From the NCBI GenBank assembly GCA_016219985.1, contig JACRJO010000009.1, positions 1 to 64,000 of the forward strand: a stretch of 64,000 bases of DNA, given 5' to 3'. Positions 1 to 8,540 of this stretch are shown here, piece after piece (within the stretch, counting starts at the first letter, position 1; every line of letters starts with the position of its first letter). The position numbers and the translations under genes are program-made. The stretch comes from Sphingobacteriales bacterium. Its GTDB lineage: Bacteria > Bacteroidota > Bacteroidia > Chitinophagales > Chitinophagaceae. A model generated the notes under the pieces. That model saw only the letters and a list, made by a program, of their open reading frames with translations. It was not told the DNA's origin and did not search any database.

Positions 1-1709
1 CCAACGCCTATCACCTGCTTATAATCCACGCTCGACTGAAACCCCCGGCTCGGTACCTGCTCCCGGTAAAATACCTGCCCGCCTCCATACACTTTTATCT
101 TGCTCCCGATCCCGTAGCCGTTCCCCCCGCGACCCCTCAGCTTTATCCCAACATATCCATTCAAGCCCTGCTCCCGGCTGTTATTCCGGTACACAAAACT
201 TGGCTGGTTCTCATTGTTCAATACCAGATCCAGATCCCCGTCATTGTCCAAATCGCCATAGGCCGCCCCGTTTGAAAAGGTCGGTTCCATAAATCCCCAG
301 TCTTCCCCCGCATCCGAGAAACCCAGGTTCCCGTTATTCCGGAAAGCTTTATTCGGCACCGGGGTAACGGGTATATGTTTCAGTACGGAATCAATACTTT
401 GTTTTTTCCCCGAGACAACCATATTCTTTACAATATCATTGGCGAAGAATTCCATGAAGTCCAGGTTGGTCACATCATGGTTGATCCCGTTGCAGACATA
501 GATATCATTGTACCCGTCGTTATCCGCATCAAAGAACAAAGCTCCCCAGCTCCAGTCGGTGGCCGATACCCCGCTGAAATTGGCAGCTTCAATAAATTCT
601 CCCTTCTGGTTGTTCACCATCAGGCAGTTTTTCATGAACTGGCGGTATAACCCCACTCTTATCCGGGTATTGTAGAGATCAATATTATCAAAAGCCCCGA
701 GTGTTTTGAGGCGGTAATCATCGCCCGGCAGCATATCGGTGGTAAAGATATCCGGGTAGCCGTCGTTATTGATATCCGCGATATCGGCGCCCATGGAAGA
801 GAAACTGTTTTGCTCAATACAGGTTTCCAGTTCATCTTTGAAAGTCCCGTTCTTCTGGTTGATGTACAGGTAATCTCTTTCGTATGAATCATTGGCCACA
901 TATACATCCGGGTAGCCATCATCGTTTACATCTCCCACTGACACACCCAGGCCAAAACTGATCAGGGACCCGTGGATACCCGCTTCCCGCGTTACATCAT
1001 GGAACTGATTATCATCGTTGCGGTACAAATGATCCCCGCCTCCTTTTAAAAAGGCGGATACGGGCCAGTCCGCCTCCGGGAGGTTTCGTTTATTTTCATA
1101 GCCCAGGTTATTGATTGGCATCGGACTGTTATTGATCATAAAACAGTCGAGATCCCCGTCAAGGTCATAATCAAAGAAAGACACCTGGGTGGTATAAGCC
1201 ACGATATCGAGTCCGTACGTTGCGGCTTCCTCTGTGAAACTGAGATCCCGGTTATTGATATAAAGTTTGTTCCGGCGGTTCCCGTTCATCATGTGGCCGG
1301 AATTACAGATATAGATATCCAGCCAGCCGTCATTATTGATATCTGCCAGCACCACGCCGGTACTCCACATACTGTCCTGTCGCATACCGCTCTTTGAAGT
1401 AATATCTTCAAACTTCATCCCGCCTTTATTCAGGTACAGTTTATTCTCCCCCATATTGCTGGTCAGCATCACATCGCTCAGCCCGTCATTGTTGATATCT
1501 CCCAGCCCCACCCCGCCCCCATTGTAGTAATTGCGGAAATAAAAACTATTTTCCAGCGAATCGTCCGTCACCTTATTATTGAATACAATGCCGGTATCCT
1601 CCAGTTTGGTAAACAGGGGCGCTTTTTTTTCCTTTTTCCCGCAGGCAGCAAAAAAAAATAACAGGCCGGCTGAAAGGCGCAAAAAATACGGGGAATTGCT
1701 TCTTATCAT
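1..1709 (-). CDS. FG-GAP/VCBS repeat lipoprotein with ASPIC/UnbV-like C-terminus (3' end outside window)
   Basis: I translated this myself from the ATG at 1709; it stays open to the left edge, so the C-terminus is missing. The N-terminus is a lipoprotein signal (hydrophobic run then AAC followed by a Lys-rich stretch). The body holds many calcium-binding-type FG-GAP/VCBS repeats of the form GDxNNDGxxDV, DINNDGWLDIY, DVNDDGYPDVY and DLDNDGDLDLV, which build a beta-propeller. The last visible part (GYGIGSKIKVYGGG) is the start of an ASPIC/UnbV domain, so this is a CRTAC1-like protein. Proteins of this type often sit next to SusC/SusD pairs in this phylum, which fits its place beyond susD. It has its own -7 box and is separated from susD by a terminator. 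A surface role in glycan or protein binding is inference. Confidence 0.85.
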   Translation of the reverse strand, partial: MIRSNSPYFLRLSAGLLFFFAACGKKEKKAPLFTKLEDTGIVFNNKVTDDSLENSFYFRNYYNGGGVGLGDINNDGLSDVMLTSNMGENKLYLNKGGMKFEDITSKSGMRQDSMWSTGVVLADINNDGWLDIYICNSGHMMNGNRRNKLYINNRDLSFTEEAATYGLDIVAYTTQVSFFDYDLDGDLDCFMINNSPMPINNLGYENKRNLPEADWPVSAFLKGGGDHLYRNDDNQFHDVTREAGIHGSLISFGLGVSVGDVNDDGYPDVYVANDSYERDYLYINQKNGTFKDELETCIEQNSFSSMGADIADINNDGYPDIFTTDMLPGDDYRLKTLGAFDNIDLYNTRIRVGLYRQFMKNCLMVNNQKGEFIEAANFSGVSATDWSWGALFFDADNDGYNDIYVCNGINHDVTNLDFMEFFANDIVKNMVVSGKKQSIDSVLKHIPVTPVPNKAFRNNGNLGFSDAGEDWGFMEPTFSNGAAYGDLDNDGDLDLVLNNENQPSFVYRNNSREQGLNGYVGIKLRGRGGNGYGIGSKIKVYGGGQVFYREQVPSRGFQSSVDYKQVIGV

Positions 1710-1726
1710 TGGTTCAGGGTGAATTT

Positions 1727-1734
1727 CAAAATTA
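1727..1734 (-). promoter_or_regulatory. Bacteroidota -7 box (TAATTTTG) for the FG-GAP lipoprotein
   Basis: On the minus strand TAATTTTG matches the consensus TAnnTTTG exactly, 17 bases upstream of the ATG at 1709. No clear -33 TTTG is seen at the usual distance (a TTTA lies about 17 bp upstream). Confidence 0.5.
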
Positions 1735-1790
1735 CCATATTTTGACGGCTGTAAAGTGGTCCTGCTCATTAACGGTTGTTACAAAAAATA

Positions 1791-1818
1791 AAAAAAGCCA
1801 TTAGAAAATGGCTTTTTT
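1791..1818. terminator. Bidirectional intrinsic terminator after susD
   Basis: A perfect 12-bp stem (AAAAAAGCCATT / AATGGCTTTTTT) with a 4-base loop. The U-tract exists on both strands. It lies about 40 bp beyond the susD stop, so it should end the susC-susD transcript and isolate the FG-GAP gene. Confidence 0.85.
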
Positions 1819-1857
1819 GTAATTGCTAAAATTGCTAACTGCTTAGCCCGAAAATTA

Positions 1858-3423
1858 TTAATACCCCGCGTTTTGAACCAAGTTGGGATTAGCCGCTAAC
1901 TGGCCATTCGGAATCGGGAATAACAAGTATTTCGGATCATCTGAAGGCTTTTCCTGCCAGGGCTGCAGGAATTTGCCAAAGCGGATCAGGTCCTGCCTTC
2001 TCCAGCTTTCCAGGTACAATTCCCTTCCTCTTTCATCAATCAGCTGATCCAGTGTAACAGAGGCAAGAGCCGAGGCGCCACGGGACACCTGCTGTCTTAC
2101 AGAATTAACAAGGGCTACTGCGGTTGTACCATAGCCACCGGCATTCGTACCGCCGGTACCGCCTCTCAGGATCGCTTCTGCTTTCATGAGGAGGACATCG
2201 GCCAGCCTGAAATACACATAGTCGTTATCGACATTCCCGTTATCATTATACTGGTAATCGATCGGGTATTTATAGGCCCGGATACCGGTTACTTCAAGAT
2301 TGGTTCCCTTCTCAATGATCTTTACTTCATCTGTAAAGGAAAGCGGGGCGCCGGTCCTGTCATTCAGCGGGGCATCGGTGGTCAGGTTATATTGCTGACC
2401 TCTTAAGAAGCCCACATTCACCCGGTTACCCGGATTCGGCGGAGCGCCGGGTGTGGAATACGGGTAATTGATCCCCCTTCTCTTATCGGAAGCTTCAAAC
2501 TTATTATAGAAGTCAGATAAAGTGGTAAACCCATTCCAGCCGGAAGGATTCTGGTTATAGTGCATGGTGGACTCCCATCTTGACCGGAGGTTAGCGGCAG
2601 AGCTTCCCCCCACATTGTCCTGTGTCCAGATATTTTCTGAACCAATCGCATCGTTATTGGGTGCAAAGTTGTGGAAATACACCGTGGGGAAAGAATATAA
2701 ACCGGAACCGATCACCTGGTCAGCGAGGGTGATCACCTGTGTCATATCGGCGGCAGCAAATGTGGGGGCTTCCCTGTTTGCATAGGCGCCTTTGTTCAGG
2801 TAACATTTCATCAGCAGCACCCGGGCCGCATTTTTGTTTGCCTTGGTAGCCGGGCCGTTCGGCAGGTCATTCATGATGGCGTTCAGCTCCGAAATGATAT
2901 AATCCAGCGCCTCGGTACCCACCCGGACGCGGGGAGGTTGCAGGTTACTTTCACCCGGATCCCTGTAAGGAACCTGTCCCCAGCCATCGAGGATCATGAA
3001 CTGGGCAAAAGCTCTCAGCATCCTGGCTTCAGCCGCCTGTTGTGTACTCGGACTGTAGCGGAGCAGGTCGGTAGCGGCAAAGTTCACCCCGCCGAGGGCA
3101 GCGAAAACTTCCCGTACCCTGACATGGTCAGCATCGAATTTATGCGCATGCAATACCCTCCAGGCGCCGTTATCATCCCAGTCACCACCGCGGGTTGGCC
3201 CGATCAGTTCATCCGTGGTCATTTCCCACAATGCATATACACCGGCCTGGTCCTGGAAGGTTCCCCGGATCGATTCATATGCCCCGGACAGCAAGGAGGC
3301 CGGGTTGATGGACCCGGAACTTCCCCGGTCGGAAAGTTGTCCATCCAGTTTTTCATCCAGCTTGGTACAGCCTGCTGTAGCTACTGAAAGAACAACACCA
3401 AAAACTGCTATTTTACGTATCAT
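1858..3423 (-). CDS. SusD/RagB-family nutrient-binding outer-membrane lipoprotein
   Basis: 521 aa. A signal peptide ends in a lipobox with Cys19 (ATAGC), so the mature protein is lipid-anchored on the outer membrane. The rest is a SusD/RagB fold: TPR-like helices (AEARMLRAFAQFMILDGWGQVPY), and the C-terminal family signature DYVYFRLADVLLMKAEA followed by IDERGRELYLESWRRQDLIRFG. SusD caps the SusC channel and captures oligosaccharides. It follows susC by 24 bp in one transcription unit and is closed by a hairpin terminator. The neighbouring GH13 enzyme suggests an alpha-glucan substrate, but binding residues cannot be judged from sequence alone. Confidence 0.95.
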   Translation of the reverse strand: MIRKIAVFGVVLSVATAGCTKLDEKLDGQLSDRGSSGSINPASLLSGAYESIRGTFQDQAGVYALWEMTTDELIGPTRGGDWDDNGAWRVLHAHKFDADHVRVREVFAALGGVNFAATDLLRYSPSTQQAAEARMLRAFAQFMILDGWGQVPYRDPGESNLQPPRVRVGTEALDYIISELNAIMNDLPNGPATKANKNAARVLLMKCYLNKGAYANREAPTFAAADMTQVITLADQVIGSGLYSFPTVYFHNFAPNNDAIGSENIWTQDNVGGSSAANLRSRWESTMHYNQNPSGWNGFTTLSDFYNKFEASDKRRGINYPYSTPGAPPNPGNRVNVGFLRGQQYNLTTDAPLNDRTGAPLSFTDEVKIIEKGTNLEVTGIRAYKYPIDYQYNDNGNVDNDYVYFRLADVLLMKAEAILRGGTGGTNAGGYGTTAVALVNSVRQQVSRGASALASVTLDQLIDERGRELYLESWRRQDLIRFGKFLQPWQEKPSDDPKYLLFPIPNGQLAANPNLVQNAGY

Positions 3424-3447
3424 AAGTTGATGTTTTAAAAGTTATGT

Positions 3448-6400
3448 TTAGAATCCGACATTAACACCAAAACTGAAGGTCCTGGCGGAAGGATAAGGAA
3501 TATATTCAATGCTTGAAGACGGCACCCCGTTCTGGTTTTTGTCCACGTTTACTTCCGGATCGAAGCCGGAGAACTTGGTGATCACAAAGAGATTTTGCCC
3601 GGTGATGTAAACGGACAATCCTTTGATGGATTTACCAATGTCGCCGATCACATAAGACAGGGTGGCGTTCGCCATTTTCAGGTAATTGCCTTTTTCCAGG
3701 AAGCGGGAAGAAGCCGTAAGCGGGTTGGCAAAGGATTCTTTAACCGGGTCGCGGTAAACAGAAAGGGCAATATTCTTACCATTGTTGATACTTCCCACAT
3801 TGATCACGCTGTTCAGGGTGTTATTATAAATATCGTGACCGAAAGCGCCATTCATATTGGCGATCAGGCTCAGTTTTTTATAACGGACCGTGGTGCTCAG
3901 CCCCAGAAGGGTTTTGGGATTGGGGTTACCCACATAAAACAACGTGTATCCGTCATCAGTATAGTTGGCAAAACCGGTGGTTTTGTCAAAGCCTTCAAAA
4001 CGCTTGGTGAAAAAGGCATTGATCGGCAAGCCGCTCTTGATTACCTGCACGGTAGTACCGGTAATCCCCTGGCCATGCAAACCACCCGTATTGATCTGGG
4101 AAGACAAACCGGATACCTCGTTCTTAACAAATGTGGCATTCACACCAAGGTCCCAACCGAAATCTTTCTTATTCACAATGGAGGAATTAACCGCGAACTC
4201 GAACCCTTTGTTATCGATATTCCCTTCCAGGTTCTTCCATCTGATGGAGGCACCGGGAGCCACCGGCTGTGCGGGCTCACTCGGAAACAGGAGATCAGTG
4301 GTCCTTTTATTGAAATAATCAACCGTTAAGGTGACGCGGCTTTTCAGCAGGGTCATATCAAACCCGATATTGAACTGGCGGTCAGCCTGCCATTTCAGGT
4401 CTTCACTCTGATCGTTCACCCCAGTCAGCGATGAAGTACCGTTTCCGAATCCGTACCGGAGCTGGGCAGCGCCGGAGGGAAATTCAGAGTTTCCTGTCTT
4501 ACCCCATCCCAGCCTTAATTTCAGGGAATTGATCGCTTGTACATGGAAGAAATCTTCCTTGCTGATATTCCAGGCAGCCGCCACGGAGGGGAAATTACCA
4601 TACAGGTTATTTACACCAAATTTGGTGGATCCGTCTCTCCGGATCGTAGCCGTCAGCAAATACTTGTCTTTGTAGTTGACCCCAGTGCGAAGGAAATAAG
4701 ACTGCAGTTCGTTGGTGGGATCTGCATAAGAAGCCATGGACCGGTTAGTGGGGTTGGTGAACTGGATATAGGATTCATAATCAAATCCGTAATCACCAAA
4801 CCCTGTTCCGGTAATACCGAAACCGCCGATATCATATCCTGAATTTTTGAACTTCAGGTACTCATACCCTGCAACTGCATTCAGATTAAGGGCATCATTG
4901 ATTTGCTTGTTATAGCTTAACGTGTGCGTAACCTGCTCGGTAGTCAGCTGGCTTTGCGCCAGGCGTACACGTCCTTTACCGTATACATCATTGAAGTTAA
5001 TGAAGGGTTTGATCTGTGTACTCCTTAAACCGGTGGAATAATTAATACTATACAACATACGGTATTCCAGGTCTTTCGTTAGCTTATAATAAGGCGAAAT
5101 ACTGGCCAGGATCGTAGTTACTTTGGCTTTGTCTGTAATGGCTTCCTGCACCGCGAGCGGGTTGAGCAGGTCGCCTCCCACCAGCACATTCAGCGAATCC
5201 TGTCCGTTTGATTTTTTGATGATCAGTTTTTCCGTAGGGTTCCACTGGAGGGCATTCCCGATCAGGCTGCCCCTTGAACCGGCGTCGTTGGAGATCGGCG
5301 CGATCCCTTCCTGGAACTGGCTGGGAATAATATTTACATCAATCCCTAGCTTTTTGCTCTCGAGGAATTTAAAATTGCCACTGAAATTGGCGGTATATTT
5401 TTTAATCCCTGTTTTGCGTACAATACCTTCCTGGTTCAGGATACCAATCGAAAAACGATATCGGGCATTCTCGGTACCCCCGCTTAAACCTACATTGTAG
5501 TTCTGCACGGTGGCGGTGCGAAGAATGGCATCCAGCGCATTTACATCGGAGCCTTTATCGTTTGCATTGCTTAGACCATAATAGGTCAGCGCCTGGCGGA
5601 ATTCCTGGGCGTTCAGTACATCAATCCGGTTGGCAATCTTAGACGTACCAATCGAAGCGCTTACTTCAATCCGGGGATCGCCTGCTTTACCCCGCTTGGT
5701 GGTGATCAGCACAACGCCATAGGCCGCTCTTGAACCATAGATCGCTGTAGCTGATGCATCTTTCAATACATCGATTGAAGCGATATCAGAAGGATTGATA
5801 AAATTGAGCGGGTTGGTCCCGGGATTGCTTCCTCCCAGGCCGATATCCCCGATACCGGGACGGGCAGAACGGCCATCTAAGGGAACTCCATCCACTACAT
5901 ACAGTGGCTGGCCGGTGCCTGTAACAGCAGAAGCACCGCGGATCTTGACCGTAGTGGCGCCACCCGGCTGACCGCTGTTGTTTAATACCTGAACACCGGA
6001 AATTTTACCCTGCATCAGCTGATCCGCAGAAGTAAACACTCCTTTGTTAAAGTCTTTTTCTTTAATAGAGCCCACCGAACCGGTCAGGTCCTTCTTTTTG
6101 GCTGTACCGTAACCGGTTACCACCACTTCATTCAGGTTGGTCCCGAAAGTAGCAACAAAGGATACTTCAACAGAGGATTTTCCGGCAATGGAAATCTCCT
6201 GGGTCTCATAACCCACTGAAGTAATAACCAGTGTGGTCACACTGGAACCCACATTAAGGCTGAATGTCCCGTCAGAGCGGGTGGAGGTTCCGGTCCGGGA
6301 ACCCTTCGGCTGAACAGAGGCACCGGCTACCGGTGATCCGTCTTTTGAATCAGTCACTTTACCCGTTACGGTTTTGTCCTGGGCAGATACAACCTGCACA

Positions 6401-6453
6401 GAAACCGCAAATACAAAGCAAAGGATAGCAGAAAGCAGAGTTTTTGCAGACAT
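3448..6453 (-). CDS. SusC/RagA-family TonB-dependent outer-membrane receptor
   Basis: 1001 aa from the ATG at 6453 (a TTG two codons upstream is less likely). Signal peptide to about residue 25, then a carboxypeptidase-regulatory-like beta-sandwich (TVTGKVTDSKDGSPVAGASV), a TonB box/plug start (NEVVVTGYGTAKKKDLTGSV), the SusC hallmark YVVDGVPLDG, and the plug end AIYGSRAAYGVVLITTKRG. The remainder is the 22-strand barrel. It imports oligosaccharides with its SusD partner, powered by TonB-ExbBD. The divergently transcribed LacI gene across a 320-bp spacer is the likely regulator. The size is normal for the family and the gene is intact. Confidence 0.97.
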   Translation of the reverse strand: MSAKTLLSAILCFVFAVSVQVVSAQDKTVTGKVTDSKDGSPVAGASVQPKGSRTGTSTRSDGTFSLNVGSSVTTLVITSVGYETQEISIAGKSSVEVSFVATFGTNLNEVVVTGYGTAKKKDLTGSVGSIKEKDFNKGVFTSADQLMQGKISGVQVLNNSGQPGGATTVKIRGASAVTGTGQPLYVVDGVPLDGRSARPGIGDIGLGGSNPGTNPLNFINPSDIASIDVLKDASATAIYGSRAAYGVVLITTKRGKAGDPRIEVSASIGTSKIANRIDVLNAQEFRQALTYYGLSNANDKGSDVNALDAILRTATVQNYNVGLSGGTENARYRFSIGILNQEGIVRKTGIKKYTANFSGNFKFLESKKLGIDVNIIPSQFQEGIAPISNDAGSRGSLIGNALQWNPTEKLIIKKSNGQDSLNVLVGGDLLNPLAVQEAITDKAKVTTILASISPYYKLTKDLEYRMLYSINYSTGLRSTQIKPFINFNDVYGKGRVRLAQSQLTTEQVTHTLSYNKQINDALNLNAVAGYEYLKFKNSGYDIGGFGITGTGFGDYGFDYESYIQFTNPTNRSMASYADPTNELQSYFLRTGVNYKDKYLLTATIRRDGSTKFGVNNLYGNFPSVAAAWNISKEDFFHVQAINSLKLRLGWGKTGNSEFPSGAAQLRYGFGNGTSSLTGVNDQSEDLKWQADRQFNIGFDMTLLKSRVTLTVDYFNKRTTDLLFPSEPAQPVAPGASIRWKNLEGNIDNKGFEFAVNSSIVNKKDFGWDLGVNATFVKNEVSGLSSQINTGGLHGQGITGTTVQVIKSGLPINAFFTKRFEGFDKTTGFANYTDDGYTLFYVGNPNPKTLLGLSTTVRYKKLSLIANMNGAFGHDIYNNTLNSVINVGSINNGKNIALSVYRDPVKESFANPLTASSRFLEKGNYLKMANATLSYVIGDIGKSIKGLSVYITGQNLFVITKFSGFDPEVNVDKNQNGVPSSSIEYIPYPSARTFSFGVNVGF

Positions 6454-6720
6454 AAGCAATCGATTTTTTAAAAAATTATAATCGGTGTATTAATCCGGTT
6501 TCATATGGCCAGTCCATGGGAAATACCCGATCAAAAAGAGAAGGACAGGCTTTTGTTTCAATCAATCTGGCTGGGGCCACTCTACCTAACACAGGCATTA
6601 TCATTCTCCTGAATGCTGCATTATGTTAAAAATAGGTTAACCCGAATGCCGGGATAAATTTATAATTTTTTATATGTACACAAAACATTATTAGCGCTTT
6701 TGGCTCCCGGAAAGTCCCGA

Positions 6721-6744
6721 AAACATTTCCGCAAATGTTTGCGG
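6721..6744. promoter_or_regulatory. Candidate LacI-family operator (two interlocked palindromes)
   Basis: AAACATTT-CCGC-AAATGTTT (8-bp arms) overlaps CCGCAAA-TG-TTTGCGG (7-bp arms); the two share the AAATGTTT half. It lies 37 bp upstream of the lacI ATG in the susC-lacI divergent spacer. LacI-family operators are palindromes of this length, so autoregulation and perhaps control of susC are plausible. The rest of the 6454-6720 spacer shows no clear TAnnTTTG box facing susC. Confidence 0.5.
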
Positions 6745-6780
6745 TGGAAAAATTACTTTTATCCCCAAACAGGTTTTTCC

Positions 6781-7776
6781 ATGGGAAGTCCCGCAACACT
6801 GAAGAAAATCTCGGCCCGGCTGAATATCAGTATCTCCACTGTATCCAGGGCATTGAAGAACCACCCGGATATATCCGAAAATACCAAGCGGAAAGTGAAG
6901 GAACTGGCCCTGCTGATGGAATATGAACCCAATGCGTATGCCGTACACCTGCGCACCAACAAAAGCCGGGTATTTGGCCTGATCGTCCCCGTTATTTCCA
7001 ACCTGTTTTACGACTCCTTTATTGCGGCTGTGGAAGAAGAAACCCGCCGGAACGGGTACTCCCTCATCATTCTTCAGTCCGGGGATGACCCTTTGCAGGA
7101 ATCTGAAAATCTCCGGCTCTGCAAGACCAACCGGGTGGATGGCATTTTTATCTCCCTCGTGGCAGACAGCCAGTCGGCCCCGCTGTATCAGAAATTAAGC
7201 GCCGGCGGCACCCCGGTGGTCTTTTTTGATATTGTACCGGAAGACGGTTCTTTCGACCGGATTTGTATGGCCGATGAAGAAGCTGCGGGCATGGCCGCCC
7301 ATACGATTATCAGGTATAAGAAGAAAAAAGTCCTGGCCCTGCTGGGCAAGCCGGACCTGTCCATTACCAAAAAAAGAAAAGAAGCCTTTCTCGATGTGTT
7401 TAAAAAAGAAATAAACGGCCCCGCTGTCGAGGTCAGGCATTGCTACAGCAGTGAAGAGGCCCGGAAACTGGTGACCGCCTCCCTTTCAAAAAAAACAAGA
7501 CCGGATCATATTTTTTGTATGAGTGATGAATTGCTGATCGGAACCATGAAAAGCATTTACCAATCCGGCCTGGATATACCCGGGGACGTTTCGGTACTGG
7601 CGATCAGCAATGGCTTTATCCCCGGCCTGTACAAACCGGAGATCACCTATATCGAGACCAGCGGTTTTGAGCTGGGAAAATTGTCGGTGAAAAGAATGCT
7701 GGAAAACATGGAAGGCCCCACAGCCGCCCGTTCCATCATCCTCCCTTCCAGGCTGGTCGCCGGGGGATCGCTGTAA
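6781..7776 (+). CDS. LacI-family transcriptional regulator
   Basis: 331 aa from the ATG at 6781. An upstream in-frame TTG at 6700 would add 27 residues without family similarity and would swallow the palindromic operator, so it was rejected. The N-terminal helix-turn-helix reads TLKKISARLNISISTVSRAL, with the hinge helix LMEYEPNAYAVHLRTN, followed by a periplasmic-binding-protein type effector domain (FGLIVPVISNLFYDSFIAAV). LacI proteins of this phylum usually sense a sugar or sugar phosphate and control the adjacent susCD-type locus. Divergent from susC and convergent with the Nudix regulator (12-bp gap). Confidence 0.93.
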   Translation: MGSPATLKKISARLNISISTVSRALKNHPDISENTKRKVKELALLMEYEPNAYAVHLRTNKSRVFGLIVPVISNLFYDSFIAAVEEETRRNGYSLIILQSGDDPLQESENLRLCKTNRVDGIFISLVADSQSAPLYQKLSAGGTPVVFFDIVPEDGSFDRICMADEEAAGMAAHTIIRYKKKKVLALLGKPDLSITKKRKEAFLDVFKKEINGPAVEVRHCYSSEEARKLVTASLSKKTRPDHIFCMSDELLIGTMKSIYQSGLDIPGDVSVLAISNGFIPGLYKPEITYIETSGFELGKLSVKRMLENMEGPTAARSIILPSRLVAGGSL

Positions 7777-7788
7777 GAACACGGGAGC

Positions 7789-8520
7789 TCAGGCAAACTG
7801 GAGACCGGCGCCTGTCTTCGCTGATTTATTCCGGAATTGTTTTTTCAGCATATACAGCTTACCCGGGCGATGCGGCACATTATGTTCCATCTCATCAATA
7901 TCGAGCAGCCAGTCTTTTATGGAGATCTTCTTGCGAAAATTGCGGCGATCCAGTTCCACCCCGAGAATAGCTTCATATAATTCCTGCAATTCCCGTAAGG
8001 AAAATTTCTCGGGTAACAGGTTAAAGATAACCGGGTGTTCCATCACCTGCTGACGCAGGCGGTTAAGGCAGGTATCCAGGATCAGTTTATGGTCGAAGGC
8101 TAATTTTTTGATCTCGTTCACCGGGTGCCAGTGCCGTTCATTCAGGTCTAATTGCAGCTTATGGTTCTTTACATCGATCAGTGAATAATAAGCAACCGTT
8201 ATAACCCGCCCGGAGGGGTGGCGGAAAATATTCCCGAAGGTCCGGACCTGTTCCAGGTAAACATCATCCAGGCCCGTCTTTTCTTTCAGGACCCGGTAGG
8301 AGGCCGCTTCCAGGTCCTCATCCGGTTTGATGAAATCTCCCGGCAGGGAAAACAAGCCGGAATATTCCTGCATATCCGATTTGATCAGCAGGACTTTCAG
8401 TTCTTTTTCTTCGTATCCCAGGATCACGCAGTCGACCGTGATACCAATATTGAAATAATCAAGGTGACTGATCTTCTCGGTTTCAGCCGTCTTCAGTTGT
8501 TGTAACGCTTTTTCCGTCAT
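7789..8520 (-). CDS. Nudix-fold transcriptional regulator (NrtR/AraR-like) with degenerate Nudix box
   Basis: 243 aa. Residues about 25-165 form a Nudix domain; the C-terminal part (FSLRELQELYEAILGVELDR, then NFRKKI) is the winged helix typical of NrtR/AraR-type regulators. The Nudix box has lost key residues: GDFIKPDEDLEAASYRVLKE replaces the canonical GG..E..REL.EE pattern, with RE changed to RV and the second Glu of EE changed to Lys. This suggests ligand sensing without hydrolysis, as known for the regulator branch of the family. Ligands in that branch are ADP-ribose (NrtR) or L-arabinose (AraR of Bacteroides). Which applies here is unknown; the sugar-utilisation context favours a sugar. 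Convergent with lacI; 20 bp downstream of the GH13 gene. Confidence 0.82.
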   Translation of the reverse strand: MTEKALQQLKTAETEKISHLDYFNIGITVDCVILGYEEKELKVLLIKSDMQEYSGLFSLPGDFIKPDEDLEAASYRVLKEKTGLDDVYLEQVRTFGNIFRHPSGRVITVAYYSLIDVKNHKLQLDLNERHWHPVNEIKKLAFDHKLILDTCLNRLRQQVMEHPVIFNLLPEKFSLRELQELYEAILGVELDRRNFRKKISIKDWLLDIDEMEHNVPHRPGKLYMLKKQFRNKSAKTGAGLQFA

Positions 8521-8540
8521 CGCAGCAGCTTTTGAAATGA

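Noticed and set aside
3595..4329. 244-codon open frame antisense to susC
   Set aside because: Lies wholly inside the well-supported SusC gene, has no family similarity I can see, and mirrors its codon bias on the other strand.
6700..6780. TTG start giving LacI 27 extra residues
   Set aside because: LacI proteins begin directly at the helix-turn-helix, and the extension covers the palindromic operator candidate.
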